Positions 7,589 to 15,115 of a stretch of 21,932 nucleotides of DNA are shown here, one piece after another. How positions within the stretch are numbered: the stretch's first letter is position 1; every line of letters starts with the position of its first letter. Below the pieces are notes generated by a model. It worked only from the letters and a program-made list of their open reading frames with translations. It had not been told where the DNA came from and did no database searches. This stretch comes from Nitrospirota bacterium (GTDB lineage Bacteria; Nitrospirota; Thermodesulfovibrionia; Thermodesulfovibrionales; JdFR-85): NCBI GenBank assembly GCA_013152195.1, contig JAADGU010000103.1, forward strand, positions 1 to 21,932, given 5' to 3'. The position numbers and the translations under genes were made by a program.

Positions 7589-8119
7589 TCATTCCTGGTT
7601 AAGGACAACCCTGTCGTTACCACCCTCTTCCAAAAATTCTACAGCTATGTTTTCTTCATGAGAAGTTGGAATATTTCTTCCCACAAAGTCCGCACGTACA
7701 GGCAGTTCCCTGTGTCCCCTGTCTATAAGGACTGCAAGTTCAATCCTCGCCGGCCTCCCTATATCCATTAAGGCATCCATCGCCGCTCTTATTGAACGGC
7801 CGGTAAACAAGACATCATCCACCAGAACAACCACCTGTCCGGTTATCTCAAAAGGTATATCTGTTTTTCTTACCGCCGGATATTCCTTGCGGATATTAAG
7901 GTCATCCCGATACAGGGCAATATCGAGTGCACCAACAGGCACATCCCGTCCCTCAATCAGCTTGATCTTCTCGGCAAGTCTTTTAGCCAGGTAAACTCCC
8001 CCCCTCTGAATACCCACAAGACAGACTCTTTCCACTCCCCTGTTCTTCTCAAGAATCTCGTGAGCCATTCTTGTAATGGTCCTGTCCATATCCTTGCTAT
8101 CAAGAAGTTCTTTAGGCAT
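7589..8119 (-). CDS. pyrR: PyrR bifunctional pyrimidine operon attenuator / uracil phosphoribosyltransferase
   Basis: PyrR binds UMP and a hairpin in pyr mRNA leaders; it often also has weak uracil phosphoribosyltransferase activity. At 176 residues it has the usual size. The PRPP-binding loop VVVLVDDVLFTGRSI (96-110, Asp101-Asp102 then TGRS) and the N-terminal ITRMAHEILEKNRG resemble Bacillus PyrR. It is the first gene of the pyr operon and lies directly behind a leader containing its own binding element and a terminator. The start is the ATG at 8119; the purine-rich sequence that could serve as its ribosome binding site lies inside the terminator stem. Confidence 0.96.
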   Translation of the reverse strand: MPKELLDSKDMDRTITRMAHEILEKNRGVERVCLVGIQRGGVYLAKRLAEKIKLIEGRDVPVGALDIALYRDDLNIRKEYPAVRKTDIPFEITGQVVVLVDDVLFTGRSIRAAMDALMDIGRPARIELAVLIDRGHRELPVRADFVGRNIPTSHEENIAVEFLEEGGNDRVVLNQE

Positions 8120-8123
8120 GGCA

Positions 8124-8163
8124 TAAAAAAACCTTTCCCCCTGATTCCAGGAGAAAGGTTTTC
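8124..8163 (-). terminator. Attenuator terminator just upstream of pyrR
   Basis: On the minus strand AAAACCTTTCTCC pairs with GGGGAAAGGTTTT, a 13-bp stem with one G-U pair, around a loop of about 9-10 bases. It ends in a run of seven T. The run ends five bases before the pyrR ATG. Together with the PyrR-binding loop upstream it forms a transcription attenuator. Confidence 0.9.
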
Positions 8164-8207
8164 AATACATTAATTGCGGTTTTCAGAGTAATCTTCAAAA
8201 TCCCCCT

Positions 8208-8240
8208 GCCTTACCGGCCTCACCGGGTCAGTTTAAAGGC
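8208..8240 (-). promoter_or_regulatory. PyrR-binding RNA hairpin (anti-antiterminator) of the pyr leader
   Basis: On the minus strand the RNA has a lower stem GCCTT/AAGGC, an internal bulge TTAAACTGA, and an upper stem CCGG-TGAGG-CCGG. The Bacillus PyrR loops have CCAG-AGAGG-CTGG with the same TTTAAAC bulge and a following AAGG, so the match covers both primary sequence and fold. UMP-bound PyrR would stabilise it and allow the terminator to form. When PyrR is absent, the CAGGGGGA after it can pair with TCTCCTG in the 5' arm of the terminator, a plausible antiterminator. Confidence 0.88.
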
Positions 8241-8246
8241 AGCCAT

Positions 8247-8276
8247 ATTAAAACATGAATCCTTACCTTTTTTCAA
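8247..8276 (-). promoter_or_regulatory. pyr operon promoter
   Basis: On the minus strand TTGAAA (8276-8271) and TTTAAT (8252-8247) have an 18-base spacer and one mismatch each. The -35 begins at the base after the atpC stop codon. The predicted start (about 8240) is the first base of the PyrR-binding hairpin, which supports the call. Confidence 0.75.
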
Positions 8277-8696
8277 CTAAAGGGCTTTTTGGTGTCCCTT
8301 CTTCTCAGCAAGCTGCACCCTTATTATCGCCCTGTCAAGTGCTGCCTGTGCACGGGCAAAGTCAATCTCTTCCTGCTTTCTCAACCTCTCCTCAGCGCGC
8401 TTCATTGCATTTTTGGCCCTTTCCACATCTATATCCTCTGCACGTTCAGCACTGTCTGCAAGGATCAAGACCCTGTCTTCATTGACCTCTGCATAGCCGG
8501 AATTAACAAAAACATAACTTACTGTTCCACCCTTTTTGCACACAAGCATTCCGATCTTGAGAGTGGTCACCAGGGGTACATGTCCCGGCAAAACTCCAAA
8601 CTCACCCTCCGAACCGGTTGCAACTACCTCATCAACCTCTTCTTTCAGAACCAAACCGTAAGGAGATACCACCTCAAGGGTTAATTTCTCAGCCAT
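8277..8696 (-). CDS. atpC: F1 ATP synthase epsilon subunit
   Basis: The epsilon subunit is a central-stalk component that couples and can inhibit F1. At 139 residues it has the typical N-terminal beta-sandwich (LTLEVVSPYGLVLKEEVDEV, GEFGVLPGHVPLVTTLKIG) and a C-terminal helical hairpin rich in Arg, Glu and Ala (AEERLRKQEEIDFARAQAAL). GGAG lies seven bases before the ATG. It is the last atp gene. No separate terminator follows it; the next element is the pyr promoter. Confidence 0.96.
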   Translation of the reverse strand: MAEKLTLEVVSPYGLVLKEEVDEVVATGSEGEFGVLPGHVPLVTTLKIGMLVCKKGGTVSYVFVNSGYAEVNEDRVLILADSAERAEDIDVERAKNAMKRAEERLRKQEEIDFARAQAALDRAIIRVQLAEKKGHQKAL

Positions 8697-8762
8697 TTAA
8701 AACTCCATTTTTAATTTCTATCATCATAAATTTCAATTCAAGCATAAACCGTAAAATGTATA

Positions 8763-10181
8763 TCAGGCCTTGCTCCATCCAAGCTTCGCAGCCTTCTCCT
8801 CGGCTTCTTCTATGGTACCAACCATATAGAATGCCTGCTCGGGCATGTCATCATATTTGCCGTCAATTATAGCATTGAAGCCCTTTATTGTATCTTCCAG
8901 TTTCACATATTTTCCCGGGGTACCTGTAAATGTCTCTGCAACATGGAATGGCTGACTGAGGAATCTCTGTATCTTTCTTGCCCTGGCAACCGTCAACTTG
9001 TCGTCTTCAGAAAGTTCCTCCATACCAAGGATTGCGATAATGTCCTGGAGTTCCTTGTACCTCTGCAGAATTATCTGGACTCCACGTGATACATTATAGT
9101 GGTCATCCCCGACAACCCTTGGGTCAAGGGCCCTTGAAGTAGAGTCAAGGGGGTCAACAGCAGGATAGATACCGAGCTCGGAAATCTGCCTTGAAAGAAC
9201 AACCGTCCCGTCAAGATGTGTAAATGCTGTGGCAACTGCAGGGTCTGTAAGGTCATCAGCAGGGACATATATAGCCTGCATGGATGTAATGGAGCCCTTT
9301 TTCGTTGTTGTAATCCTCTCCTGAAGCATTCCCATATCAGTAGCAAGGTTCGGCTGATAACCAACAGCAGACGGCATCCTGCCAAGAAGGGCGGAGACCT
9401 CGGAACCTGCCAGAGTATACCTGAATATATTGTCAATGAAGATAAGAACATCCTGTCCCTGGTCCCTGAAATACTCTGCTGCTGTAAGCGCTGTAAGTGA
9501 GACCCTCAACCTTGCACCAGGGGGCTCGTTCATCTGTCCATATATAAGTGCTGCCTTGTCAATAACACCTGATTCCTTCATCTCAAGGTAGAGGTCATTG
9601 CCCTCCCTTGTCCTTTCACCAACACCGGCAAATACAGAAACACCACCGTGAACCAGGGCGATATTATGAATCATCTCCATGATAACAACAGTCTTGCCAA
9701 CCCCTGCACCACCAAACATTCCCATTTTGCCACCCCTGACAAATGGAACGAGGAGATCAAAAACCTTAACCCCTGTCTCAAATACCTGGGTTGTCGGCTC
9801 CTGCTCATCAAACTCGGGAGCCAGCCTGTGAATGGGCCACCTCTCATCCGTCTCAATGGGACCAGCCTGGTCATAAGGCTCACCTATTACATTGATTATC
9901 CTGCCAAGTGTTGCCTCACCCACAGGAACAGTTATTGGCTGCCCCGTATCAACAGCACTCATACCGCGAACGACTCCATCTGTTGGTCCCATAGCAATTG
10001 CCCTGACTATGTTTTCCCCAAGATGGGACGCCACCTCAAGGGTAAGCCGGATCTCTGAGGTGCCCTTCTCCGGATCTGCGGGTTGCTCTATTTTCAGGGC
10101 ATTCAGTATCGCAGGCAGTTCTGTCTCAAATTCCACGTCAAGCACTGCACCTATCACCTGAACAACCTTTCCTTTATTCAT
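8763..10181 (-). CDS. atpD: F1 ATP synthase beta subunit
   Basis: This is the catalytic subunit of F1, 472 residues, full length. The Walker A motif GGAGVGKT has Lys163 and Thr164. GERTREGNDLY, the Walker B region DVLIFIDNIFRYTLAGSEVSALLGRMPSAVGYQP, and the C-terminal domain (LSQPFHVAETFTGTPGKYV) are all standard. AGGAGG lies seven bases before the ATG. A 161-base gap with repeats and a palindrome precedes it, unlike the one-base spacings earlier in the operon. Confidence 0.98.
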   Translation of the reverse strand: MNKGKVVQVIGAVLDVEFETELPAILNALKIEQPADPEKGTSEIRLTLEVASHLGENIVRAIAMGPTDGVVRGMSAVDTGQPITVPVGEATLGRIINVIGEPYDQAGPIETDERWPIHRLAPEFDEQEPTTQVFETGVKVFDLLVPFVRGGKMGMFGGAGVGKTVVIMEMIHNIALVHGGVSVFAGVGERTREGNDLYLEMKESGVIDKAALIYGQMNEPPGARLRVSLTALTAAEYFRDQGQDVLIFIDNIFRYTLAGSEVSALLGRMPSAVGYQPNLATDMGMLQERITTTKKGSITSMQAIYVPADDLTDPAVATAFTHLDGTVVLSRQISELGIYPAVDPLDSTSRALDPRVVGDDHYNVSRGVQIILQRYKELQDIIAILGMEELSEDDKLTVARARKIQRFLSQPFHVAETFTGTPGKYVKLEDTIKGFNAIIDGKYDDMPEQAFYMVGTIEEAEEKAAKLGWSKA

Positions 10182-10342
10182 CTTTATACCTCCTATATTG
10201 ATTGTCTATTTTCTGGTTGACGACCATCACAAAATGAATAACTTCATTTTATTACCTATCTTCAATCGTCAATCCTAAAACTCTTCTCAGCAGAGAGAAC
10301 AACCAGGTTCTCAATCGTCAATAGTCAATCCTGTCACAATCA
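10182..10342. repeat. Repeat-bearing gap between atpG and atpD
   Basis: The sequence CAATCGTCAAT occurs at about 10263-10273 and again at about 10313-10323, where it continues as further seven-base steps (AGTCAAT, then ATCATCAAT). On the minus strand these read GATTGAC/TATTGAC. Between the copies lies a hairpin GAGAAC-AACCAG-GTTCTC (10295-10312). Closer to atpD is a perfect palindrome AAAATGAA-TAAC-TTCATTTT (10231-10250). None has the U-tract of a strong terminator in the operon direction. Confidence 0.7.
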
Positions 10343-11209
10343 TCAATCCTTAATCGCCTCAGCTCCACCGACTATATCCATAAGTTCCCTGGTAATAGTT
10401 GCCTGACGCGCCTTATTATACTCAAGGGTCAATCTATCGATCATGTCTTCTGCGCTCTTTGTTGCATTTTCCATGGCTGTCATCCTCGCAGCCTCTTCTG
10501 AAACACGGGATTCCAGCATGGTTCGGTAAATCTGAATCTCAACACTCTTCGGAAGCAGCCTGTTAAATATCTCTTCCTCAGCAGGCTCAAATAGAAAATC
10601 CTTCATCTCCTCTTCCTCTTTGTGCTCCACTTCACCTAAAGGAAGAAGACGCATTTTGATGACCTTCTGGGAAGCAACAGACTTGAATTCATTGTATATG
10701 AGATATAGCTCATCAAAAGTCTCATCAATATACTTATCCATTAAATCAACTGCTATTTCCTGAGCTGATGTATATGATATCTTCCCGGATAGCCCGGTCC
10801 AAATCTGTCTTATCGGAGTATTTCTACGTTTAAAATAATCCTTGGCCTTTCTGCCAATAGTGCTTATAGTTACCTCAAAACCTTCTGTTCTGAGATCCCT
10901 GACTAGGCTCTCCCCAGCCTTCAAGACGTTGGTATTAAAGGCACCACAGAGGCCCTTGTCACTTGTAAGAATTAGAACCTCAACAGTCTTCCTCGGTCTT
11001 ACTTTAAGCAGAGGGTGCCTGTCCTGGTCACCTGGCTGTGCAAGTGACAACAGGATCTCTCTCATCTTGTCCGAATAAGGTCTCAGGGCAAACATCCTGT
11101 CCTGCGCCCTCCTCAGCTTGGCGGCAGAGACCATCTTCATAGCCCTTGTTATCTTGGACGTACTCTTGATGGAGGTTATTCTTCTTTTTATATCTCTTAA
11201 GGTTGCCAT
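10343..11209 (-). CDS. atpG: F1 ATP synthase gamma subunit
   Basis: The gamma subunit is the rotor shaft. At 288 residues it has the conserved N-terminal helix (MATLRDIKRRITSIKSTSKI then TRAMKMVSAAKLRRAQ), the central fold with LTSDKGLCGAFNTNV, and a C-terminal helix (ARMTAMENATKSAEDMIDRL). AAGGGGAGA precedes the ATG. It is bordered by a 77-base gap to atpA and a 161-base gap to atpD, both with degenerate repeats. Confidence 0.97.
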   Translation of the reverse strand: MATLRDIKRRITSIKSTSKITRAMKMVSAAKLRRAQDRMFALRPYSDKMREILLSLAQPGDQDRHPLLKVRPRKTVEVLILTSDKGLCGAFNTNVLKAGESLVRDLRTEGFEVTISTIGRKAKDYFKRRNTPIRQIWTGLSGKISYTSAQEIAVDLMDKYIDETFDELYLIYNEFKSVASQKVIKMRLLPLGEVEHKEEEEMKDFLFEPAEEEIFNRLLPKSVEIQIYRTMLESRVSEEAARMTAMENATKSAEDMIDRLTLEYNKARQATITRELMDIVGGAEAIKD

Positions 11210-11286
11210 TTGTCTCCCCTTAACTTGGTTTCAGGCATCAGGTTTTGAGTTCCAGTTTTTTCACAACCTGCAACCAAATAAACTAA
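11210..11286. repeat. Degenerate repeat sequence between atpA and atpG
   Basis: On the minus strand GGTTGCAGGTTGTG resembles the GGTTGCG heptads found in carB, and AAACCTGATGCCTGAAACC follows. This is a weak, diverged example rather than a clear array. Confidence 0.35.
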
Positions 11287-12798
11287 TTACGGTTGAAACG
11301 TTGATTTGAAGGCAGATATTGCCTCATTAACTTTATTCTTAAGTTCCTCATCAAGGGCCTTCTTGGTCATTATCTCCTCTTTTATTTCAGGCTTCTGACT
11401 CCTGAAATAACTGAGAAGCCCCTGCTCAAAGCTGCCTATAGCCTCAACCGGAAGGTCATCGAGAAAACCCTGAGTACCCGCATAAAGCACTATTATCTGC
11501 TCATCCATCGGCAGCGGCTGGTACTGGCCCTGCTTCAGCAGTTCCACCATTCTCTTTCCACGCTCTATCTGCATGAGTGTTGACTTGTCAAGGTCAGAGC
11601 CGAACTGGGCAAAGGCTGCCAGTTCCCTGAACTGTGCAAGGTCCAGCCTCAGGGTTCCTGCAACCTGCTTCATTGCCTTTGTCTGTGCAGCGCCACCAAC
11701 ACGGCTGACAGAAAGACCGACATTAACAGCAGGTCTGATACCCGCGTAAAAAAGGTCAGGTTCAAGATATATCTGACCGTCTGTAATGGATATAACATTG
11801 GTTGGGATGTATGCCGAAACGTCACCAGCCTGTGTTTCAATTATTGGAAGGGCCGTCAGGGACCCTCCACCAAGCTTGTCCGAGAGCTTTGCTGCCCTCT
11901 CAAGCAATCTCGAGTGAAGATAAAAGACATCTCCCGGATATGCCTCACGTCCTGGAGGACGTCTCAGGAGAAGCGAGAGCTGTCTGTAAGCAGCAGCCTG
12001 CTTACTTAAGTCATCATATATAATAAGTGCGTGTTTACCGTTATCCCTGAAGAACTCGCCCATGGCACAACCCGAATAAGGGGCAATATACTGCAGTGGT
12101 GCCGGTTCTGAAGCTGTAGAGGCAACTACGATTGTATTATCCATCGCTCCATTCTCTTCGAGTGTCTTGACTACTCTTGCAACTGATGCCCTCTTCTGAC
12201 CGATTGCAACATAGATGCAGAAAACACCAGTATCCTTCTGGTTGATAATAGCGTCTATTGCAATGGCCGTCTTCCCAGTCTGACGGTCACCAATTATAAG
12301 TTCCCTCTGTCCCCTGCCTATTGGAATCATTGCATCTATCGCCTTCAGGCCCGTCTGAAGAGGCTCACCAACAGGCTGTCTGTCCACTATGCCGGGTGCA
12401 ACAATATCGACATTTCTTGTATCTTTTGTATTAATTGGCCCCTTACCGTCAATGGGCTGGCCAATAGCGTTGACAACCCTGCCGAGCATTGCCTCGCCAA
12501 CAGGAACTTCCATGATCCTGCCGGTACGCTTTACAATGTCTCCTTCCTTAATGAGGGTATCCTCTCCAAAAAGCACCGTACCAACCATGTCTTCCTCAAG
12601 GTTCAGTGCCATGCCAAAGACATTGTTTGGAAACTCCAGAAGCTCACTTGCCATGGCATTTTCCAGACCATAAACCCTGGCTATACCGTCACCAACACTC
12701 AAGACAGTCCCGATCTCGCTGACATCAACCTTTTTTTCAAAGTCGCTAATCTGCTTTTTAATCAGCTCGCTGATTTCTTCAACCTTGATTTCCATCAT
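11287..12798 (-). CDS. atpA: F1 ATP synthase alpha subunit
   Basis: This is the regulatory nucleotide-binding subunit of F1, 503 residues. Walker A GDRQTGKT spans 170-177 (Lys176). The arginine finger lies in SVSRVGGAAQ (Arg366). The delta-binding N-terminus (MEIKVEEISELIKKQISDFE) is present. The gene begins one base after the atpH stop (TGA-T-ATG). A second ATG three bases later has better spacing from GGGG and may be the true start. Confidence 0.98.
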   Translation of the reverse strand: MMEIKVEEISELIKKQISDFEKKVDVSEIGTVLSVGDGIARVYGLENAMASELLEFPNNVFGMALNLEEDMVGTVLFGEDTLIKEGDIVKRTGRIMEVPVGEAMLGRVVNAIGQPIDGKGPINTKDTRNVDIVAPGIVDRQPVGEPLQTGLKAIDAMIPIGRGQRELIIGDRQTGKTAIAIDAIINQKDTGVFCIYVAIGQKRASVARVVKTLEENGAMDNTIVVASTASEPAPLQYIAPYSGCAMGEFFRDNGKHALIIYDDLSKQAAAYRQLSLLLRRPPGREAYPGDVFYLHSRLLERAAKLSDKLGGGSLTALPIIETQAGDVSAYIPTNVISITDGQIYLEPDLFYAGIRPAVNVGLSVSRVGGAAQTKAMKQVAGTLRLDLAQFRELAAFAQFGSDLDKSTLMQIERGKRMVELLKQGQYQPLPMDEQIIVLYAGTQGFLDDLPVEAIGSFEQGLLSYFRSQKPEIKEEIMTKKALDEELKNKVNEAISAFKSTFQP

Positions 12799-12799
12799 A

Positions 12800-13345
12800 T
12801 CACCCCTTTATTAACTCTTCTTTTAATAGCCTGAGCTGACCCTTCAGGCTACTGTCGTACATCGTGCTGCCGACCTTCACTACAATACCGCCAAGCAATT
12901 CAGGATCATAAAGATATTCAATATCAACATCCCTGCCTGTAAGTTTCCGGAGAGACGTTATGAGCCTCCCCTCATACTTCCCGTTAAACTTAAACGGTGT
13001 GATGACAGTGGCCTTCGCCTTTTTCTTCTTCTCAAAATAAATATTCACAAAATGCCTGATAATATCAGGAAGGACTGAGACCGCCTTCCTTTGAGAGATA
13101 AAGACAAGGAACTTTCCTGTCTCCTCAGTAAATCCCAGCTTTCTGGAAAGACTCTCAATCGTCTTCTGTCTCTCTTCCTCTCCAAATAGCGGGCTCAGAA
13201 AAAAGTTTCTTATTTCCTTGCTGCTATCCATGAGGTCATTGACGATATTCAATTCGGAAATGGTTCTTTCAGCAAGATCCACACCTGTAGTATTAAAAAG
13301 CATCCTCGCATATTTCTTTGCGTATTTCTTCTCTTTAGCCGCCAT
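12800..13345 (-). CDS. atpH: F1Fo ATP synthase delta subunit
   Basis: The delta (OSCP-type) subunit joins F1 to the peripheral stalk. At 181 residues it has the family pattern: an N-terminal helical domain (KYAKKYARMLFNTTGVDLAE), the central NFFLSPLFGEEERQKTIESL, and the C-terminal signature DPELLGGIVVKVGSTMYDSS followed by LKGQLRLLKEEL. It starts one base after the atpF stop and ends one base before atpA. Confidence 0.96.
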   Translation of the reverse strand: MAAKEKKYAKKYARMLFNTTGVDLAERTISELNIVNDLMDSSKEIRNFFLSPLFGEEERQKTIESLSRKLGFTEETGKFLVFISQRKAVSVLPDIIRHFVNIYFEKKKKAKATVITPFKFNGKYEGRLITSLRKLTGRDVDIEYLYDPELLGGIVVKVGSTMYDSSLKGQLRLLKEELIKG

Positions 13346-13346
13346 C

Positions 13347-13970
13347 CTAACCCTCTAACCTCTTAATGGACTCTTCAAGTAGCCTCAACTGTTCTTCTTC
13401 CGTGAGTTTTTCCCGAAGCCTTTTTTCTGCCAGTTTCAGCGCAAGTCCTGAAGCCTCTGCCCTCAGAGATGCCTTGGCATTCTTCAGTTCCATCTCAATA
13501 TTCGTTCTGGCCTGCGCTCTTATCTTATCGCTCATCTCCCTGCCCTGCTCAATCAGACTATCATGCTCCGCCTGACCGGACTGCTTTGCAGATTCAATTA
13601 TCCTCTCTATCTCCTGATCTTTAAGCTTCAATTTTTCTTCCACTTCCTTAAGCGCCTTCTGTGCCAGTTCCTTTGCTTCTCTTGCCTCGGACAGCGACTT
13701 CTCTATCAATTCAGTCCTTTGTTTAAAATAGTCCTTCATGGGTTTTGACAGAAACTTCAGAAGGATAAACAAGAGGATGGCAAAATTGACTATCTTCCAT
13801 AACCAACTCTTCCAGTCACTGCCACCCGCACCCTCTCCTTCCATGGCAAAGACTGCTGCTGCATGAGACAGCAAAAGGATAAAGACCATAACAAAGCTTA
13901 CAGCAGGGGAAACAAATCTTTGAATTCCGGTTTTTGATCTTTTAATTTTATCACTCACTTTCTTATTCAT
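13347..13970 (-). CDS. atpF: ATP synthase peripheral stalk b subunit, with N-terminal extension
   Basis: This is the membrane-anchored stalk subunit. Its 207 residues exceed the usual roughly 160, because an N-terminal hydrophobic segment (about 20-43, ending HAAAVFAMEGEG) precedes the canonical membrane helix (about 51-71, WKSWLWKIVNFAILLFILLK). The extension resembles a cleavable signal sequence, as seen in some deltaproteobacterial b subunits. The rest is a long charged coiled coil (FKQRTELIEKSLSEAREAKE onward). The ribosome binding site is weak (GAGG close to the ATG). Confidence 0.92.
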   Translation of the reverse strand: MNKKVSDKIKRSKTGIQRFVSPAVSFVMVFILLLSHAAAVFAMEGEGAGGSDWKSWLWKIVNFAILLFILLKFLSKPMKDYFKQRTELIEKSLSEAREAKELAQKALKEVEEKLKLKDQEIERIIESAKQSGQAEHDSLIEQGREMSDKIRAQARTNIEMELKNAKASLRAEASGLALKLAEKRLREKLTEEEQLRLLEESIKRLEG

Positions 13971-14021
13971 ACCTCATTATTAAATTATTAATAAAAAATA
14001 TAAAACATGAAAGATTCATAT

Positions 14022-14447
14022 TTACACTTCTACTTCAATAAGCTTTTCAACAATCTCCTCCGAGAACCTTCTCACATCATCACCAAGGAGTTTGCGGACT
14101 TTTTCAGTCTCTTTTCTTATCTCTGCCTGTGCCGCCTCTATCTCTTTCAGAGCTTCCACCTGGGCCTGTGCAATCATCTCTTTCTGTTTCAGCAGACCTT
14201 CCTGCCTCAGAGAGTTATAGAAATCTTTTGCCTTCTCTCTTGCATCAGCAAGCTCCTTATTAAACCTGGCAAGCTCCTCATCCTTCCTTTCATTAAGCCT
14301 CTTCGCCTCTTCAATGGCACCGTCTATGTTTTCCTTTCGCTCTTTAAAGAGATTGAGGAGTGGTCTGAAAAGCAGAATATTAAGCAGAAACAGTAAAACA
14401 AGAAAGTTGGCTAACTGGACAAAAAACCATTTGTTTAATTCAATCAT
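14022..14447 (-). CDS. atpF': ATP synthase peripheral stalk b' subunit
   Basis: This is the second b-type stalk subunit, 141 residues, expected to pair with the longer b. A single N-terminal membrane helix (about 7-27, FFVQLANFLVLLFLLNILLF) leads into RPLLNLFKERKENIDGAIEE and a charged coiled coil to the end. Paired b and b' genes are known in photosynthetic bacteria, deltaproteobacteria and others. It is the first gene of the operon; no atpB (a) or atpE (c) gene precedes it. Confidence 0.92.
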   Translation of the reverse strand: MIELNKWFFVQLANFLVLLFLLNILLFRPLLNLFKERKENIDGAIEEAKRLNERKDEELARFNKELADAREKAKDFYNSLRQEGLLKQKEMIAQAQVEALKEIEAAQAEIRKETEKVRKLLGDDVRRFSEEIVEKLIEVEV

Positions 14448-14496
14448 CTTCTCACCAGGGGTTTAAGTTTATAATAGTTATGTGAAATTCTGGTGA

Positions 14497-14526
14497 ACTT
14501 TATCACAGACATTTGTCCTTTGTCAA
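14497..14526 (-). promoter_or_regulatory. ATP synthase operon promoter
   Basis: On the minus strand a perfect TTGACA (14526-14521) and TAAAGT (14502-14497) have an 18-base spacer. They lie about 50 bases before the b' start codon. Confidence 0.65.
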
Positions 14527-14571
14527 GAATGCCGAGAAAAAAAATTCTTATAGAATCAAAAGTTTTTTAAA

Positions 14572-14607
14572 TTTACCTGCTCCTGCAATATGCTATAATG
14601 CTATAAT
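14572..14607 (+). promoter_or_regulatory. Promoter of the lysine-rich protein gene
   Basis: TTTACC (14572-14577) lies 16 bases before a perfect TATAAT (14594-14599). A second TATAAT follows two bases later (14602-14607). The start codon is about 40 bases downstream, preceded by GAGGAGGG. Confidence 0.65.
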
Positions 14608-14648
14608 TAGAGCACGTTTCTATTAAAAAAATATGGCGAGGAGGGTCT

Positions 14649-15095
14649 ATGGCTTTTTGGGATAAGTTAAAAAAAGACATCAAGAAAGGCATTGATGAGG
14701 GGTTACACGCCTTCATGGAAGGAACAACTGTTATCAAGAAAAGGGCTGGCACCCTGTCTGACGACGTTAAGAAAAAAGTGAAGGTCTTTGAACTAAAGCA
14801 GAAGATCCAGATTCACCTGACAGATCTTGGAGGAAGGGTCTACGAAGTTGCGTTAGATAAGAGAAGAAACCCACTGACCAATGAAAAAGTGAAAGCAATA
14901 GTTGAAAAGATCAAGAAGATAGAGGGTCAGATCGAAAAGCTTGAAACCCAGACTGTAAAAAAAGCTACCAGGACAGCCAAGGCAGGGAAAAAGAGTGTCA
15001 GAAAGGCCACGAAGAAGGCAGCTGCGAAAAAACCGGTCAAAAAGGCAGTTCCCTCAGTAAAGACCGCACCGAAAAAACGTTCTAAAAAGATATAG
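14649..15095 (+). CDS. Small protein with histone H1-like lysine/alanine tail
   Basis: This 148-residue protein is of unknown function. The N-terminal 45 residues are amphipathic and helix-prone (MAFWDKLKKDIKKGIDEGLH). The middle (about 46-100) holds LGGRVYEVALDKRRNPLTNE and a coiled-coil-like VKAIVEKIKKIEGQIEKLET. From about residue 101 on, the tail is almost only Lys, Ala, Pro, Thr, Arg and Val (KKAAAKKPVKKAV), like the C-terminal tail of histone H1 and bacterial H1-like proteins such as Hc1/AlgP. It may bind DNA, RNA or polyphosphate, or associate with a membrane; this is inference. It has a strong ribosome binding site (GAGGAGGG) and promoter and is divergent from the ATP synthase operon. 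Confidence 0.85.
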   Translation: MAFWDKLKKDIKKGIDEGLHAFMEGTTVIKKRAGTLSDDVKKKVKVFELKQKIQIHLTDLGGRVYEVALDKRRNPLTNEKVKAIVEKIKKIEGQIEKLETQTVKKATRTAKAGKKSVRKATKKAAAKKPVKKAVPSVKTAPKKRSKKI

Positions 15096-15115
15096 AAACA
15101 AAATGCACTGGAAAG

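Noticed and set aside
9071..9451. Minus-strand alternate frame within atpD
   Set aside because: It lies entirely inside the well-conserved atpD gene in another frame and has no start signal.
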